Shown piece after piece: positions 10,091-17,494 of a DNA stretch of 64,000 nucleotides (position 1 is the first letter of the stretch; the number at the start of each line of letters is the position of its first letter). Below the pieces are notes generated by a model. It was given only the letters and a program-made list of their open reading frames with translations, was not told where the DNA came from and ran no database searches. Position numbers and translations under genes: made by a program. The DNA is from Pseudorhizobium flavum (GTDB taxonomy: Bacteria > Pseudomonadota > Alphaproteobacteria > Rhizobiales > Rhizobiaceae), in NCBI RefSeq assembly GCF_902502825.2, contig NZ_LR723670.1, positions 2,852,001 to 2,916,000 on the forward strand. Reading direction: 5' to 3'.

Positions 10091-10127
10091 GGTCTCGGAT
10101 GTTCTTTTACTAACAGAATCCGAGACC
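10091..10127. repeat. 10-bp perfect inverted repeat in the intergenic region
   Basis: GGTCTCGGAT (10091-10100) and ATCCGAGACC (10118-10127) flank a 17-base spacer that itself holds GTT/AAC. It lies between the divergent TRAP binding-protein and amidotransferase genes. No T-run follows on either strand, so it is more likely an operator or RNA hairpin than a terminator. Confidence 0.6.
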
Positions 10128-10259
10128 TGCGCAATTTCTCCGCAGGTTTCACACACCGCCAAGAACGCTGCCCAAACTATGGGCGACAGGAGCCGCGGGA
10201 ACCGCTTGACAGCAAGGATGATCCGGCGCCAGAAATCGGTTTCGTCTCGGAGACTTCAG

Positions 10260-11054
10260 ATGCCCAAACCGATCGTCGCCCTACCCGCAGATATTCGCGA
10301 ATTTGAGGGTACAGTCTGGCACGCCACTCCGAACCAGTACGTGAAGGCGGCCCTCAAGGTGGCGGACGTGATGACCTTCATCATTCCCGCCTTCGAGGAA
10401 GGCAATGACACCGATGCCATCCTCGACCGGGTCGACGGACTTCTCGTTTCCGGCTCCGCCACCAATGTCCATCCCTCGCTCTACGGTCGAGAAGCGACGG
10501 AAGCGGATGGGCCTTTCGACATTGCGCGGGATTCCACCTCGCTGCCTCTCATCCGGCGCGCCATCGAGCGCGGTATTCCCATGCTTGCGATCTGCCGCGG
10601 GCTCCAGGAACTGAACGTTGCGCTGGGCGGGACGCTTGCGAGCGAGATACACGACCAGCCTGGAATGTGGGACCACCGCAAGCCGAACGTGCCCGAGCGC
10701 GATCACATGTACGCGATCCGCCAGCCTGTCTTCGTTCGGGAAGGCACTTGCATCGCCCGCCACCTCGGCCTCTCCGGCGAGGTGCAGATCAACTCGCTGC
10801 ACCGCCAGGCGATCGCCGAGACTGCGCCCCGGCTGGCGGTCGAGGCAACGGCTGAAGACGGGACGATCGAGGCAGTTTCGGTGATCGATGCGAAGGGCTT
10901 TGCCGTCGGCGTCCAGTGGCATCCGGAATATTGGGCCGAGACGGATGCCCCCTCGCGCGCCTTGTTCAAAGCCTTCGGCGACGCAGTGAGGGACTACGCC
11001 GCCGTTCGTGGAGCCGGCACACGGCCCGCGAAGCTGGCCGCTGCTGCCGGCTGA
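10260..11054 (+). CDS. Class I glutamine amidotransferase-like (peptidase C26, PuuD-like) hydrolase
   Basis: A 264-residue cytoplasmic hydrolase of the gamma-glutamyl-GABA hydrolase group. Catalytic residues are visible: Cys112 in AICRGLQELNV and the His221/Glu223 pair in GVQWHPEYW. A TNVHPSLYG segment (about 68-76) is typical of this family. ATG 10260 is seven bases after GGAG; the longer reading from 10089 adds 57 unsupported residues across the inverted repeat. The usual role is release of glutamate from gamma-glutamylated amines or amino acids, but no putrescine-degradation partner genes are adjacent, so the substrate is open. It converges on a D-2-hydroxyacid dehydrogenase gene. Confidence 0.85.
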   Translation: MPKPIVALPADIREFEGTVWHATPNQYVKAALKVADVMTFIIPAFEEGNDTDAILDRVDGLLVSGSATNVHPSLYGREATEADGPFDIARDSTSLPLIRRAIERGIPMLAICRGLQELNVALGGTLASEIHDQPGMWDHRKPNVPERDHMYAIRQPVFVREGTCIARHLGLSGEVQINSLHRQAIAETAPRLAVEATAEDGTIEAVSVIDAKGFAVGVQWHPEYWAETDAPSRALFKAFGDAVRDYAAVRGAGTRPAKLAAAAG

Positions 11055-11067
11055 GCCAACCGGCAGC
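11043..11067. terminator. Possible bidirectional hairpin terminator
   Basis: An 8-bp perfect stem, GCTGCCGG (11043-11050) with CCGGCAGC (11060-11067), overlaps the amidotransferase stop in the 25-bp gap between convergent genes. There is no clear T-run, so termination is only likely. Confidence 0.4.
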
Positions 11068-11079
11068 AACGAGGGTTGT

Positions 11080-12042
11080 TCAGGCCTTTACCGGCGTTTC
11101 CGGAACCGGCGTGATCACCTTCTTCTCGCGGAACCAGCCGATGAGATTGTCCACCACCAGGTCGGCCATGGCATTGCGCGTCGGCACCGACGCAGAGGCC
11201 ACGTGCGGCAAGAGGCTGACATTCGGAAGGTCGAGGAGCGCCTGCGGGACGTTCGGCTCATCATAGAAGACGTCCAGTCCCGCTGCGGCGATGGTGCGGC
11301 TGCGCAGAGCCTCGGCCAGCGCCTCCTCGTCTACGCTCGTACCGCGACCGACATTGATGAAGACACCGTTCGGCCCAAGGGCCGCGAAGATCTCCGAGGT
11401 GAATATCTTATGGGTCGCAGCCGTGCCGGGCACGATCGAGATGAGCGTGTCCACCTCCTCGGCCATCGCCTTCAGCGATGGATAGTAGGTATAGGGGAGC
11501 CCGTCCCTGCGGGTGCGGGTATGGTAGCCGATCCGAACCTTGAACGGCTCGAGCCGCCTTGCGATCTCGATGCCGATGCGGCCGAGACCGAGGATCCCGA
11601 CGTGGCGGCCGCGCAGCGAAAGCGGTGTCAGCGGATAGGGCCCTTCGCTCTTCCAGCGCCCCTCGCGCAGATAATTTTCGGCCCGTGGATATTCCCGAAG
11701 CGTGTTGAGGAGCAGTGCGATGGTCGTATCGGCGACCTCGTCGTTCAGCACGTCGGGCGTATGCGTGACGATGATGTCGTGCTGCAACGCCTTTGCCGTA
11801 TCGACCCCATCGTAGCCGACGCCGAAGTTGGAGACGATCTCCAAGTTGGGCAACCTGTCGATCCAGCCGTTGTCCAGGACGCCCGAGATGGCAACGCCCC
11901 TGATCCTGTCGCGAAGGCCGGGATCGATATCGTGCGGGGGGCCCATCGGGACGGCGACGATCTCAAAGGTCTCCTTCAGCCGTTCGAGCACCCGCGGGTG
12001 GATGCGGCCGGGCACGAGTATGGCTACGGGTTGGTCGGACAT
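11080..12042 (-). CDS. D-2-hydroxyacid dehydrogenase (hydroxypyruvate/glyoxylate reductase type)
   Basis: A 320-residue NAD(P)-dependent enzyme that reduces 2-oxo acids such as hydroxypyruvate or glyoxylate, or oxidises D-2-hydroxy acids. The cofactor fold shows GILGLGRIG at about 149-157. The catalytic triad is present: Arg233 in NVGRG, Glu262 in YDEP and His280 in LLPH. Start is ATG 12042 (MSDQPVAILVPG). Exact substrate cannot be told from sequence. It lies 21 bases after the stop of a LacI-type regulator on the same strand, so the two are probably one operon and the regulator may sense a related sugar acid. Confidence 0.92.
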   Translation of the reverse strand: MSDQPVAILVPGRIHPRVLERLKETFEIVAVPMGPPHDIDPGLRDRIRGVAISGVLDNGWIDRLPNLEIVSNFGVGYDGVDTAKALQHDIIVTHTPDVLNDEVADTTIALLLNTLREYPRAENYLREGRWKSEGPYPLTPLSLRGRHVGILGLGRIGIEIARRLEPFKVRIGYHTRTRRDGLPYTYYPSLKAMAEEVDTLISIVPGTAATHKIFTSEIFAALGPNGVFINVGRGTSVDEEALAEALRSRTIAAAGLDVFYDEPNVPQALLDLPNVSLLPHVASASVPTRNAMADLVVDNLIGWFREKKVITPVPETPVKA

Positions 12043-12063
12043 GCTGTCTCTCCTCCTTCGAAT

Positions 12064-13086
12064 TCAGCTGCGGGGTCGGTAGATGCCGGTTGACTGGCGG
12101 ATGCGCATCTCCGGCTTGATGAGATGGATGCCGTCCGGCTCGTGGCTCCCGGCCAGGCGGTCGAGCAGCGCGCGCGCGGCAAGCCGGCCCACCTCGCTCT
12201 GGCCGTTCCAGACGGTTGTCAGGGCCGGTGTTGCGATCGAGGCTTCCTCGAGGTCGTCGTAGCCGGTGACCGAGATGTCCTGGCCGGGGACAAGGCCCGC
12301 CCTCGCGATGCCGTTCATCAGGCCGATCGCGACGAGATCGTTCCAGCAGACGGCAGCAGTCGGCTTCTGCGGCAGCGACAGGAAATGCACGGCCGCCTCG
12401 AACCCGCCCTGCTTGGACCGGGGGCCCGGAATGCGAAGGTTCGGGTCCACCTCGATGCCTGCCTTGCGCAGCGCGTTGACATAGCCCTGGTAGCGGTCGC
12501 GCCCGGTCGAGGTCTGATCCGTACCGCCGATCATCGCGATGACCCGGTGGCCGAGCCCGATCAGATGGTTGGTAGCGAGCGAGATGCCGTAGCTGTCGTC
12601 GCCGCGATACATGGGCAGGTTGACGCCCTCCATGGACCGGGCAACCAGAATGGCCGGCATGCCATTGGCCTCGGCGAGCTTGACGTCCTCAATCGGAGTG
12701 CCGATCGCCGGAGACATGATGACCCCATCGCCACCGAGCTGCAGCAGTGTTTCGATGAAGGTCCGCTGCTTCTCGACGGAATCGTAATGATTGGACAGGA
12801 TGAAGGTCTGGCCGCTGCGGTCGAGCTCGCTCTCGATCGCCTTGAGGATTTCGCCGTAGAAGGGGTTCATGATGTCGTGCACGACGACGCCGACAATGCC
12901 GGAGCGGGAGGTCCTGAGGCTTGCCGCGCGGCGATTGTAGATGTAGCCCAGCGCGCGCGCCTGCTCCTTGATCTTCTCCCGGGTGTCGGCTGCAACCAGC
13001 GGACTGTCGCGCAAGGCGAGCGAAATGGTTGCGGTGGACAGGCCGAGGCTTTCGGCAATCGTCGACAGCTTGATCTTTTGCGCCAC
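12064..13086 (-). CDS. LacI-family transcriptional regulator
   Basis: A 340-residue repressor-type protein. The N-terminal helix-turn-helix and hinge are clear (KLSTIAESLGLSTATISLALR, residues 5-25, then RAASLRTSRSG), followed by a periplasmic-binding-like sensor domain with the family motifs IGLGHRVIAMIGG and VTGYDDLEEA. Its ligand is unknown. It is followed by the D-2-hydroxyacid dehydrogenase, which it may control. An AT-rich palindrome 37-54 bases upstream of the start is a candidate autoregulatory site. Confidence 0.93.
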   Translation of the reverse strand: MAQKIKLSTIAESLGLSTATISLALRDSPLVAADTREKIKEQARALGYIYNRRAASLRTSRSGIVGVVVHDIMNPFYGEILKAIESELDRSGQTFILSNHYDSVEKQRTFIETLLQLGGDGVIMSPAIGTPIEDVKLAEANGMPAILVARSMEGVNLPMYRGDDSYGISLATNHLIGLGHRVIAMIGGTDQTSTGRDRYQGYVNALRKAGIEVDPNLRIPGPRSKQGGFEAAVHFLSLPQKPTAAVCWNDLVAIGLMNGIARAGLVPGQDISVTGYDDLEEASIATPALTTVWNGQSEVGRLAARALLDRLAGSHEPDGIHLIKPEMRIRQSTGIYRPRS

Positions 13087-13122
13087 GTCCCCTCCGGCCA
13101 GGCAAGCACCGGCTGCGGCCGG

Positions 13123-13140
13123 ATTTAAAATCCTTTAAAT
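13123..13140. promoter_or_regulatory. AT-rich palindrome upstream of the LacI gene
   Basis: ATTTAAA-ATCC-TTTAAAT is a perfect 7+7 inverted repeat in an otherwise GC-rich region, 37 bases before the LacI start. It could be an operator or part of the promoter. It lacks the central CG usual for LacI operators. Confidence 0.4.
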
Positions 13141-13186
13141 AATTAAATGGGAAATCGCAACTGCTCGGGAAGGCCTAGCGAACAGG

Positions 13187-13699
13187 TTATTCAGGCGAAT
13201 GGAGATTGTTGTCCACGGCGCGCAGGAGCCGCATCAGTGTCCGGATTTCCTTGCCGGAGAAATCCCTCAAGGCTAGCTCCCCACAGGCCGCCACGCTTTG
13301 CTCGATCCGTGTCACGCTCGCTCTGCCGCTCTCGGTGAGGAATACTTTTGTAAGGCGTCCGTCTTCGCCGTCCTCGCTACGCATGACGAAACCCTGCGCC
13401 TCCATGCGTCCGATGGTGCGCGTCATGGTCGGGGCCTTGACGCCGAGATGGGCGGCCAACTGGCCGGCGGTCAATCCGTCCTGCGCGGCGAGCGCAAGGA
13501 TCACGCCATCCTGCCCCGCATAGAGGCCGCTCTCGGCAAGGCTGCGGCTGAGCACGGTGCGCAGCGACCGGGCCGCCTGGGTGAGGCCGACCGCAAGATC
13601 GGCGGGAGCAAAGGCTTCGAGATCCTTCTTCTTGCCGTCCTTGCCGTCCTTGCCGTCCTTGCCGTCCTTGCCCTTCTTGCCGTCCTTCTTCTTGGCCAT
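13187..13699 (-). CDS. MarR-family regulator with a Lys/Gly/Asp-repeat N-terminal tail
   Basis: A 170-residue winged-helix regulator. Residues from about 30 on match MarR proteins: LTAGQLAAHLGVKAPTMTRTIGRME is the recognition-helix region and EDGRLTKVFLTESG the wing. Before this lies a strongly basic, repetitive tail of about 25 residues built on GKD units. The start is ATG 13699, after GGAAGGG; an upstream ATG at 13753 would add a further 18 residues. The tail is not part of the MarR fold and may add DNA contacts or vary in length. It is divergent from a creatininase-family gene with 71 bases between, which is a likely target. Confidence 0.87.
   Translation of the reverse strand: MAKKKDGKKGKDGKDGKDGKDGKKKDLEAFAPADLAVGLTQAARSLRTVLSRSLAESGLYAGQDGVILALAAQDGLTAGQLAAHLGVKAPTMTRTIGRMEAQGFVMRSEDGEDGRLTKVFLTESGRASVTRIEQSVAACGELALRDFSGKEIRTLMRLLRAVDNNLHSPE
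13632..13685. repeat. 9-bp tandem repeat inside the MarR gene
   Basis: Four perfect TTGCCGTCC units (13632-13667), one variant TTGCCCTTC (13668-13676), then another perfect unit (13677-13685). On the coding strand they spell GKD units. In-frame tandem repeats of this kind can change copy number by slippage without breaking the frame. Confidence 0.9.
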
Positions 13700-13770
13700 C
13701 TGCCCTTCCTGCTTCCGTGCTGAGGCCCGCACGGCTATAGACTTCGTCTCCATGCATAGCGAAACGAGGG

Positions 13771-14574
13771 ATGGACCGCCAGATGCCTCACCCACGGCCG
13801 CATTTCAGGGATAACGATCCGACGCTGTCGCCCGTCGACCGCAGCGAATGGATTGCCGTCCTGCCGCTCGGCGCCCATGAACAGCATGGACCGCACCTGC
13901 CCTTCGAAACCGATACACTGATTGCAAGAGGGATCGTCGACCGGCTGATCGACACCATGCCCCCTTACCTTCCGGTCACCTTCCTTCCCGTCGAACCCGT
14001 CGGTTATTCCATCGAGCACATGGATGTGCCCGGGACGAAGACACTGGCATTCGACGAGGCGGTGATGCGCTGGCTGGGGATTGCGGAGGACCTGCACCGA
14101 CAAGGCATCCGCAAGTTGGTGATGCTCAATGCCCATGGCGGCAATTCCCCTTTGATGACCATCGTCGCCACCGAAGCCCGTGTCCGGTTCAACATGCTCG
14201 CTGTCGCGACGAGTTGGACACGCTTCGGGCTACCCGAAGGACTGATCAGCCCTGAGGAAAAGGCGATCGACATCCATGGCGGTGACATAGAGACGTCGGT
14301 CATGCTGGCGCTCCATCCGGATCGGGTGGACATGGGGAGGGCCGAAGCCTTCCAATCCCGCCAGAGCGAATTCGCCAGCCGCTACCGGCACCTGCGCGCC
14401 TATGGCCCGCATGCCTTCGGCTGGAAGATGTCGGACCTCAACAAGGCGGGTGTCGCCGGCAATGCCGCCGCCGCGACCGCGGAAAAGGGCGAGGCCATCC
14501 TGGCCCATGCGGTGAAGGGAATCATGGAACTGCTGCAAGATGTGGCGGCGTTCGATGCGGTGGAACTGTCATAG
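13771..14574 (+). CDS. Creatininase-family amidohydrolase
   Basis: A 267-residue metal-dependent hydrolase of the creatininase family, which opens cyclic amides or cleaves C-N bonds (creatinine, mycofactocin precursors, formamidopyrimidines). Metal ligands typical of the family are visible: Glu and His in LPLGAHEQHGPHLPFETDT (about 31-49), His in NAHGGN (about 118-123) and Glu in IHGGDIETS. The start is uncertain: ATG 13771 has GAGGG with no spacing, and ATG 13783 four codons later may be the real one. It is divergent from the MarR gene. No neighbour reveals the substrate. Confidence 0.88.
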   Translation: MDRQMPHPRPHFRDNDPTLSPVDRSEWIAVLPLGAHEQHGPHLPFETDTLIARGIVDRLIDTMPPYLPVTFLPVEPVGYSIEHMDVPGTKTLAFDEAVMRWLGIAEDLHRQGIRKLVMLNAHGGNSPLMTIVATEARVRFNMLAVATSWTRFGLPEGLISPEEKAIDIHGGDIETSVMLALHPDRVDMGRAEAFQSRQSEFASRYRHLRAYGPHAFGWKMSDLNKAGVAGNAAAATAEKGEAILAHAVKGIMELLQDVAAFDAVELS

Positions 14575-14587
14575 CTCGCATTGCAGC

Positions 14588-14620
14588 TAGCTACACAAAT
14601 GGCTATGCTGCTGCTACACA
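14588..14620 (+). promoter_or_regulatory. Candidate promoter/operator of the vapBC pair
   Basis: GCTACACA occurs twice, at 14590-14597 and 14613-14620, 23 bases apart, just before the ribosome site. A TAGC/GCTA inverted pair (14588-14591, 14602-14605) and a TATGCT -10-like box (14604-14609) lie between. Toxin-antitoxin operons are usually autoregulated through such repeats. Confidence 0.4.
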
Positions 14621-14630
14621 GGAGGCCATG

Positions 14631-14882
14631 ATGACCCTCAATATCCGTAACAAGCAAGCGGATGCTCTGGCGCGCGAATTGGCGGAGCTTGACGGCACCA
14701 CGATCACAGACGCAGTCGTCAATGCGCTGCGGGAAACCATCGCAAGCCGCCTAAAGAACGAAAGCCCACGTGAGACTGCAAGGCGCGTACTTGCTAGACG
14801 CGGCCTCGCATTCAAGCCGAACCGACGTCCTGTTCCTGCCGAAGCGTTCCACGAACTCGACCACGAACTAGCATCTGACTGA
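14631..14882 (+). CDS. vapB: VapB-type antitoxin (PSK transcription-factor family)
   Basis: An 83-residue antitoxin predicted to bind and neutralise the VapC nuclease made by the next gene and to repress the operon. The N-terminal half fits the rhizobial VapB/PSK form: TLNIRNKQADALARELAELDGTT, then ITDAVVNALRETI, a ribbon-helix-helix-like DNA-binding unit. The C-terminal part is Arg/Pro-rich and likely wraps the toxin. Two ATGs are adjacent; the second (14631) is five bases after AGGAGG and is preferred. Its stop overlaps the toxin start by one base. Confidence 0.87.
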   Translation: MTLNIRNKQADALARELAELDGTTITDAVVNALRETIASRLKNESPRETARRVLARRGLAFKPNRRPVPAEAFHELDHELASD

Positions 14883-15286
14883 TGTTTGTCGACGCCTGCG
14901 CGATCATATCGTTGATGGCAGGCGAAGACACGGCCGATGCCTATGAAGAGGCCTTACTCGGCGCAGCTTCGCCTTTCACCTCAGCACTCGCTGCCTGGGA
15001 GGCGATCATCATCCTTTCGCGTCCTGATCAGCTCGACGGTAGCTATCGCGACGCGGAAGGTGCCGTGCTTGAGTGGCTGGACGACCGCAATATTGAGTTG
15101 AGGGAGACAGGCCAGCCCCGGGAGATTTTGCATCACGCCGTCGCGGTGGCGCAGGATCGCGGCATCGGCCGTCGGTATCTGAGCAACTTCGATTGCTTCC
15201 ACTACGCTCATGCGAAGGTGATGGGGCAGCCTATCCTGACCACCGACCGTCTCCTGCGGGAGACAGACGTCGACACCAAGCCGTGA
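14882..15286 (+). CDS. vapC: VapC-type PIN-domain ribonuclease toxin
   Basis: A 134-residue PIN-domain protein, expected to cut RNA (often tRNA) when free of antitoxin. The four acidic residues that bind the metal are present: Asp4 in MFVDA, Glu40 in AWEA, Asp104 in NFDCFHYA and Asp122 in TTD. Length is normal for VapC, so the toxin looks intact. ATG 14882 shares its A with the antitoxin stop, which couples translation. The pair sits alone between a hydrolase gene and a metal-chaperone operon. Confidence 0.92.
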   Translation: MFVDACAIISLMAGEDTADAYEEALLGAASPFTSALAAWEAIIILSRPDQLDGSYRDAEGAVLEWLDDRNIELRETGQPREILHHAVAVAQDRGIGRRYLSNFDCFHYAHAKVMGQPILTTDRLLRETDVDTKP

Positions 15287-15297
15287 CAACCGCTGTC

Positions 15298-15310
15298 ACC
15301 TTATAACATT
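15298..15310. promoter_or_regulatory. Zur-like half-palindrome upstream of the COG0523 gene
   Basis: ACCTTATAACATT matches 10 of 12 positions of the core ATGTTATAACAT that I recall for alphaproteobacterial Zur sites. The right half is intact and the left half is degraded. It lies 10 bases before a good -35 box. Zinc control of a COG0523 gene would be expected, but this is inference. Confidence 0.35.
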
Positions 15311-15319
15311 CAAAACCCT

Positions 15320-15348
15320 TTGAACTGCTTCCGGCTTGCCCTTATATC
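15320..15348 (+). promoter_or_regulatory. Sigma-70-type promoter of the COG0523 operon
   Basis: TTGAAC (15320-15325), a 17-base spacer and TATATC (15343-15348). It predicts a start near 15355 and an untranslated leader of about 50 bases before ATG 15404. Confidence 0.6.
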
Positions 15349-15403
15349 AGGCCGACACCTTTTGCGCGCCGGCCCGGCGCCGGCTCACCCTTCGAGGTTT
15401 CCC

Positions 15404-16504
15404 ATGACCGACACGACCATCGCCAAGCCCGTTCCCGTCACCGTTCTCACCGGCTATCTCGGCGCCGGGAAGACGACGCTCCTGAACCGCATCCTCTCCG
15501 AGAGCCACGGCAAGAAGTATGCGGTCATCGTTAACGAGTTCGGCGAGATCGGCATCGACAACGACCTGATCGTGGAATCCGACGAGGAAATCTACGAGAT
15601 GAACAACGGCTGCGTCTGCTGCACAGTGCGCGGCGACCTGATCCGCGTCGTGGAAGGCCTGATGCGCCGCCCCGGCCGCTTCGACGGCATCATCGTCGAG
15701 ACGACTGGCCTTGCCGACCCGGTTCCGGTTGCGCAGACCTTCTTCATGGACGACGACGTGCGCGCCAAGACCGAGCTTGATGCCGTGGTCGCTCTAGTCG
15801 ACGCCAAGCACCTGCCGCTCCGCCTGAAGGACAGCCGCGAGGCCGAGGACCAGATCGCCTTCGCCGACGTCGTGGTCATCAACAAGACCGATCTCGTGAC
15901 GCCGGACGAGCTGGCGCAGATCGAGGACGTAGTTCGGGCCATCAACCCCGGCGCACGCATCTACAAGACGAGCCGTTCCGGCGTCGATCTCGCCAAAGTC
16001 CTGAACCAGGGTGCCTTCAACCTGGAGCGGGCGCTGGAGAACGATCCGCAGTTCCTGGAGCATGGTCACGAGGATCATGTCTGCGGCCCGGATTGCGACC
16101 ATGACCACGGTCATCATCACGGCCACGACCATCACCACCACGATCATGACCATGACCATGGCCACGATCACCACCATCATGCCCCCTCCCCGATCCACGA
16201 CGTCACGGTGAAGTCCATCTCGTTGCGCGGTGGCGAGATGAACCCGGACCGCTTCTTCCCCTGGATCCAGAAGATCACCCAGACCGATGGTCCCAACATC
16301 CTGCGCCTGAAGGGCATCATCGCCTTCAAGGGTGACGAGGAGCGCTACGTGGTGCAGGGTGTTCACATGATCGTAGAGGGCGACCACCAGCGTCCCTGGA
16401 AGGATGGCGAGAAGCGCGAATCCCGCCTCGTTTTCATCGGCCGCGACCTCGACGTCGAGAAGATCGAGAAGAGCTTCAAGGCCTGCGAGGCGACGCCTGC
16501 CTGA
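15404..16504 (+). CDS. COG0523 (CobW/ZNG-type) GTPase metallochaperone with a His-rich loop
   Basis: A 366-residue G3E GTPase thought to deliver zinc or another metal to client proteins when the metal is scarce. Walker A is GYLGAGKT (17-24), the metal-binding CxCC is at Cys70/Cys72/Cys73, and NKTD (160-163) sets guanine specificity. Residues 220-260 hold over 20 His mixed with Asp, plus Cys227 and Cys231, a metal-storage-like loop between the GTPase and the C-terminal CobW domain. Start ATG 15404 follows GAGG; the longer reading from 15320 would cover the promoter. The stop overlaps the next start (TGATG). CobW in B12 synthesis is unlikely, as no cob genes are near. Confidence 0.9.
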   Translation: MTDTTIAKPVPVTVLTGYLGAGKTTLLNRILSESHGKKYAVIVNEFGEIGIDNDLIVESDEEIYEMNNGCVCCTVRGDLIRVVEGLMRRPGRFDGIIVETTGLADPVPVAQTFFMDDDVRAKTELDAVVALVDAKHLPLRLKDSREAEDQIAFADVVVINKTDLVTPDELAQIEDVVRAINPGARIYKTSRSGVDLAKVLNQGAFNLERALENDPQFLEHGHEDHVCGPDCDHDHGHHHGHDHHHHDHDHDHGHDHHHHAPSPIHDVTVKSISLRGGEMNPDRFFPWIQKITQTDGPNILRLKGIIAFKGDEERYVVQGVHMIVEGDHQRPWKDGEKRESRLVFIGRDLDVEKIEKSFKACEATPA

Positions 16505-17490
16505 TGCCGACCGTCGCACCGCTTGATCTCGAAGGCCATTTCGTCGCCACGCATTTCCTCGGCGAGGTCCCTCTCTTCGCCTCAGCTGCCGGCACCATCC
16601 ACCGCCTCGATGGCGGCGAGAAGGTGACAGACGCGCATGAGGGCCTGCTCACCTGCATCCGCGACCCCTACAGCGCCACCCTCCTTACCGGCGGCGAGGA
16701 CGGCAAGGTCCTGCGCATCGCCCATGACGGCAGCGTGACGCAGCTGGCGGAAGCGCCGCGCAAGTGGATCAACGTGGTCGCCGGCGGGCCGCAGGGGGCC
16801 GTCGCCTATGCGCATGGGCGCACGAGCTTCGTGCGCCTTTCGGACGGCACGACGCGGGAATTTCCCGAAGAGCGCACGGTGGAAGGCGTTGCCTTCGCCC
16901 CGAAGGGCCTGCGGATTGCCGTGGCGCGGTACAACGGCGTGACCCTGCACTGGGTCGGCACCAATGGCGCGCCTGTGGACCTTGACTGGAAGGGTGCCCA
17001 CACCGGCGTCACCTTCTCTCCCGATGGCCGCTTCCTCGTCACCACCATGCAGGAAAACGCCCTGCACGGCTGGAAGCTCGACGGCAAGCCAGGCGAAGCC
17101 CGCCACATGCGCATGACCGGGTATCCGGCCAAGGTGAAGTCGCTCTCCTGGTCGGTGAAGGGCAAGTGGCTGGCCTCCTCCGGCGCGCCCGCCGCGATCG
17201 TCTGGCCGTTCTCGGCCAAGGACGGTCCGATGGGCAAGGCGCCGCTGGAGCTTGGCACGCGCGCCAACATCATGGTCACCCAGGTTGCATTCCATCCGGC
17301 GGAGGAGGTCCTGGCGATCGGCTTCGTCGACGGCATGATCCTCGGCGTTCGGATCGCCGACGGCAAGGAGGCGCTGTTGCGTCGTCCCGGCAAGGGCGCC
17401 ATCACCGGCCTGAGCTGGAGCGCGACGGGCAAGCTGCTCGCCTTCGCTTCGGAAGCCGGTGACTGCGGCGTCATCGACATCTCGGCCTGA
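16504..17490 (+). CDS. WD40-repeat beta-propeller protein
   Basis: A 328-residue protein with WD40-like repeats. Blade-ending strands recur, such as VTFSPDGRFLVT, VAFAPKGLRIAV, VKSLSWSVKGKWLAS, VAFHPAEEVLAIG and ITGLSWSATGKLLAF, giving about six or seven blades. No signal peptide or membrane segment is visible, so it is probably a cytoplasmic scaffold. It starts on the A of the COG0523 stop codon and must be translationally coupled to it. A role as partner of the metallochaperone is inferred from that coupling and not from sequence. Confidence 0.85.
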   Translation: MPTVAPLDLEGHFVATHFLGEVPLFASAAGTIHRLDGGEKVTDAHEGLLTCIRDPYSATLLTGGEDGKVLRIAHDGSVTQLAEAPRKWINVVAGGPQGAVAYAHGRTSFVRLSDGTTREFPEERTVEGVAFAPKGLRIAVARYNGVTLHWVGTNGAPVDLDWKGAHTGVTFSPDGRFLVTTMQENALHGWKLDGKPGEARHMRMTGYPAKVKSLSWSVKGKWLASSGAPAAIVWPFSAKDGPMGKAPLELGTRANIMVTQVAFHPAEEVLAIGFVDGMILGVRIADGKEALLRRPGKGAITGLSWSATGKLLAFASEAGDCGVIDISA

Positions 17491-17494
17491 GCCG

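Noticed and set aside
16090..16185. CAT/CAC/GAC-rich stretch as a microsatellite or mobile-element scar
   Set aside because: It is simply the codons of the His-rich loop in the COG0523 protein, in frame and with matching flanks.
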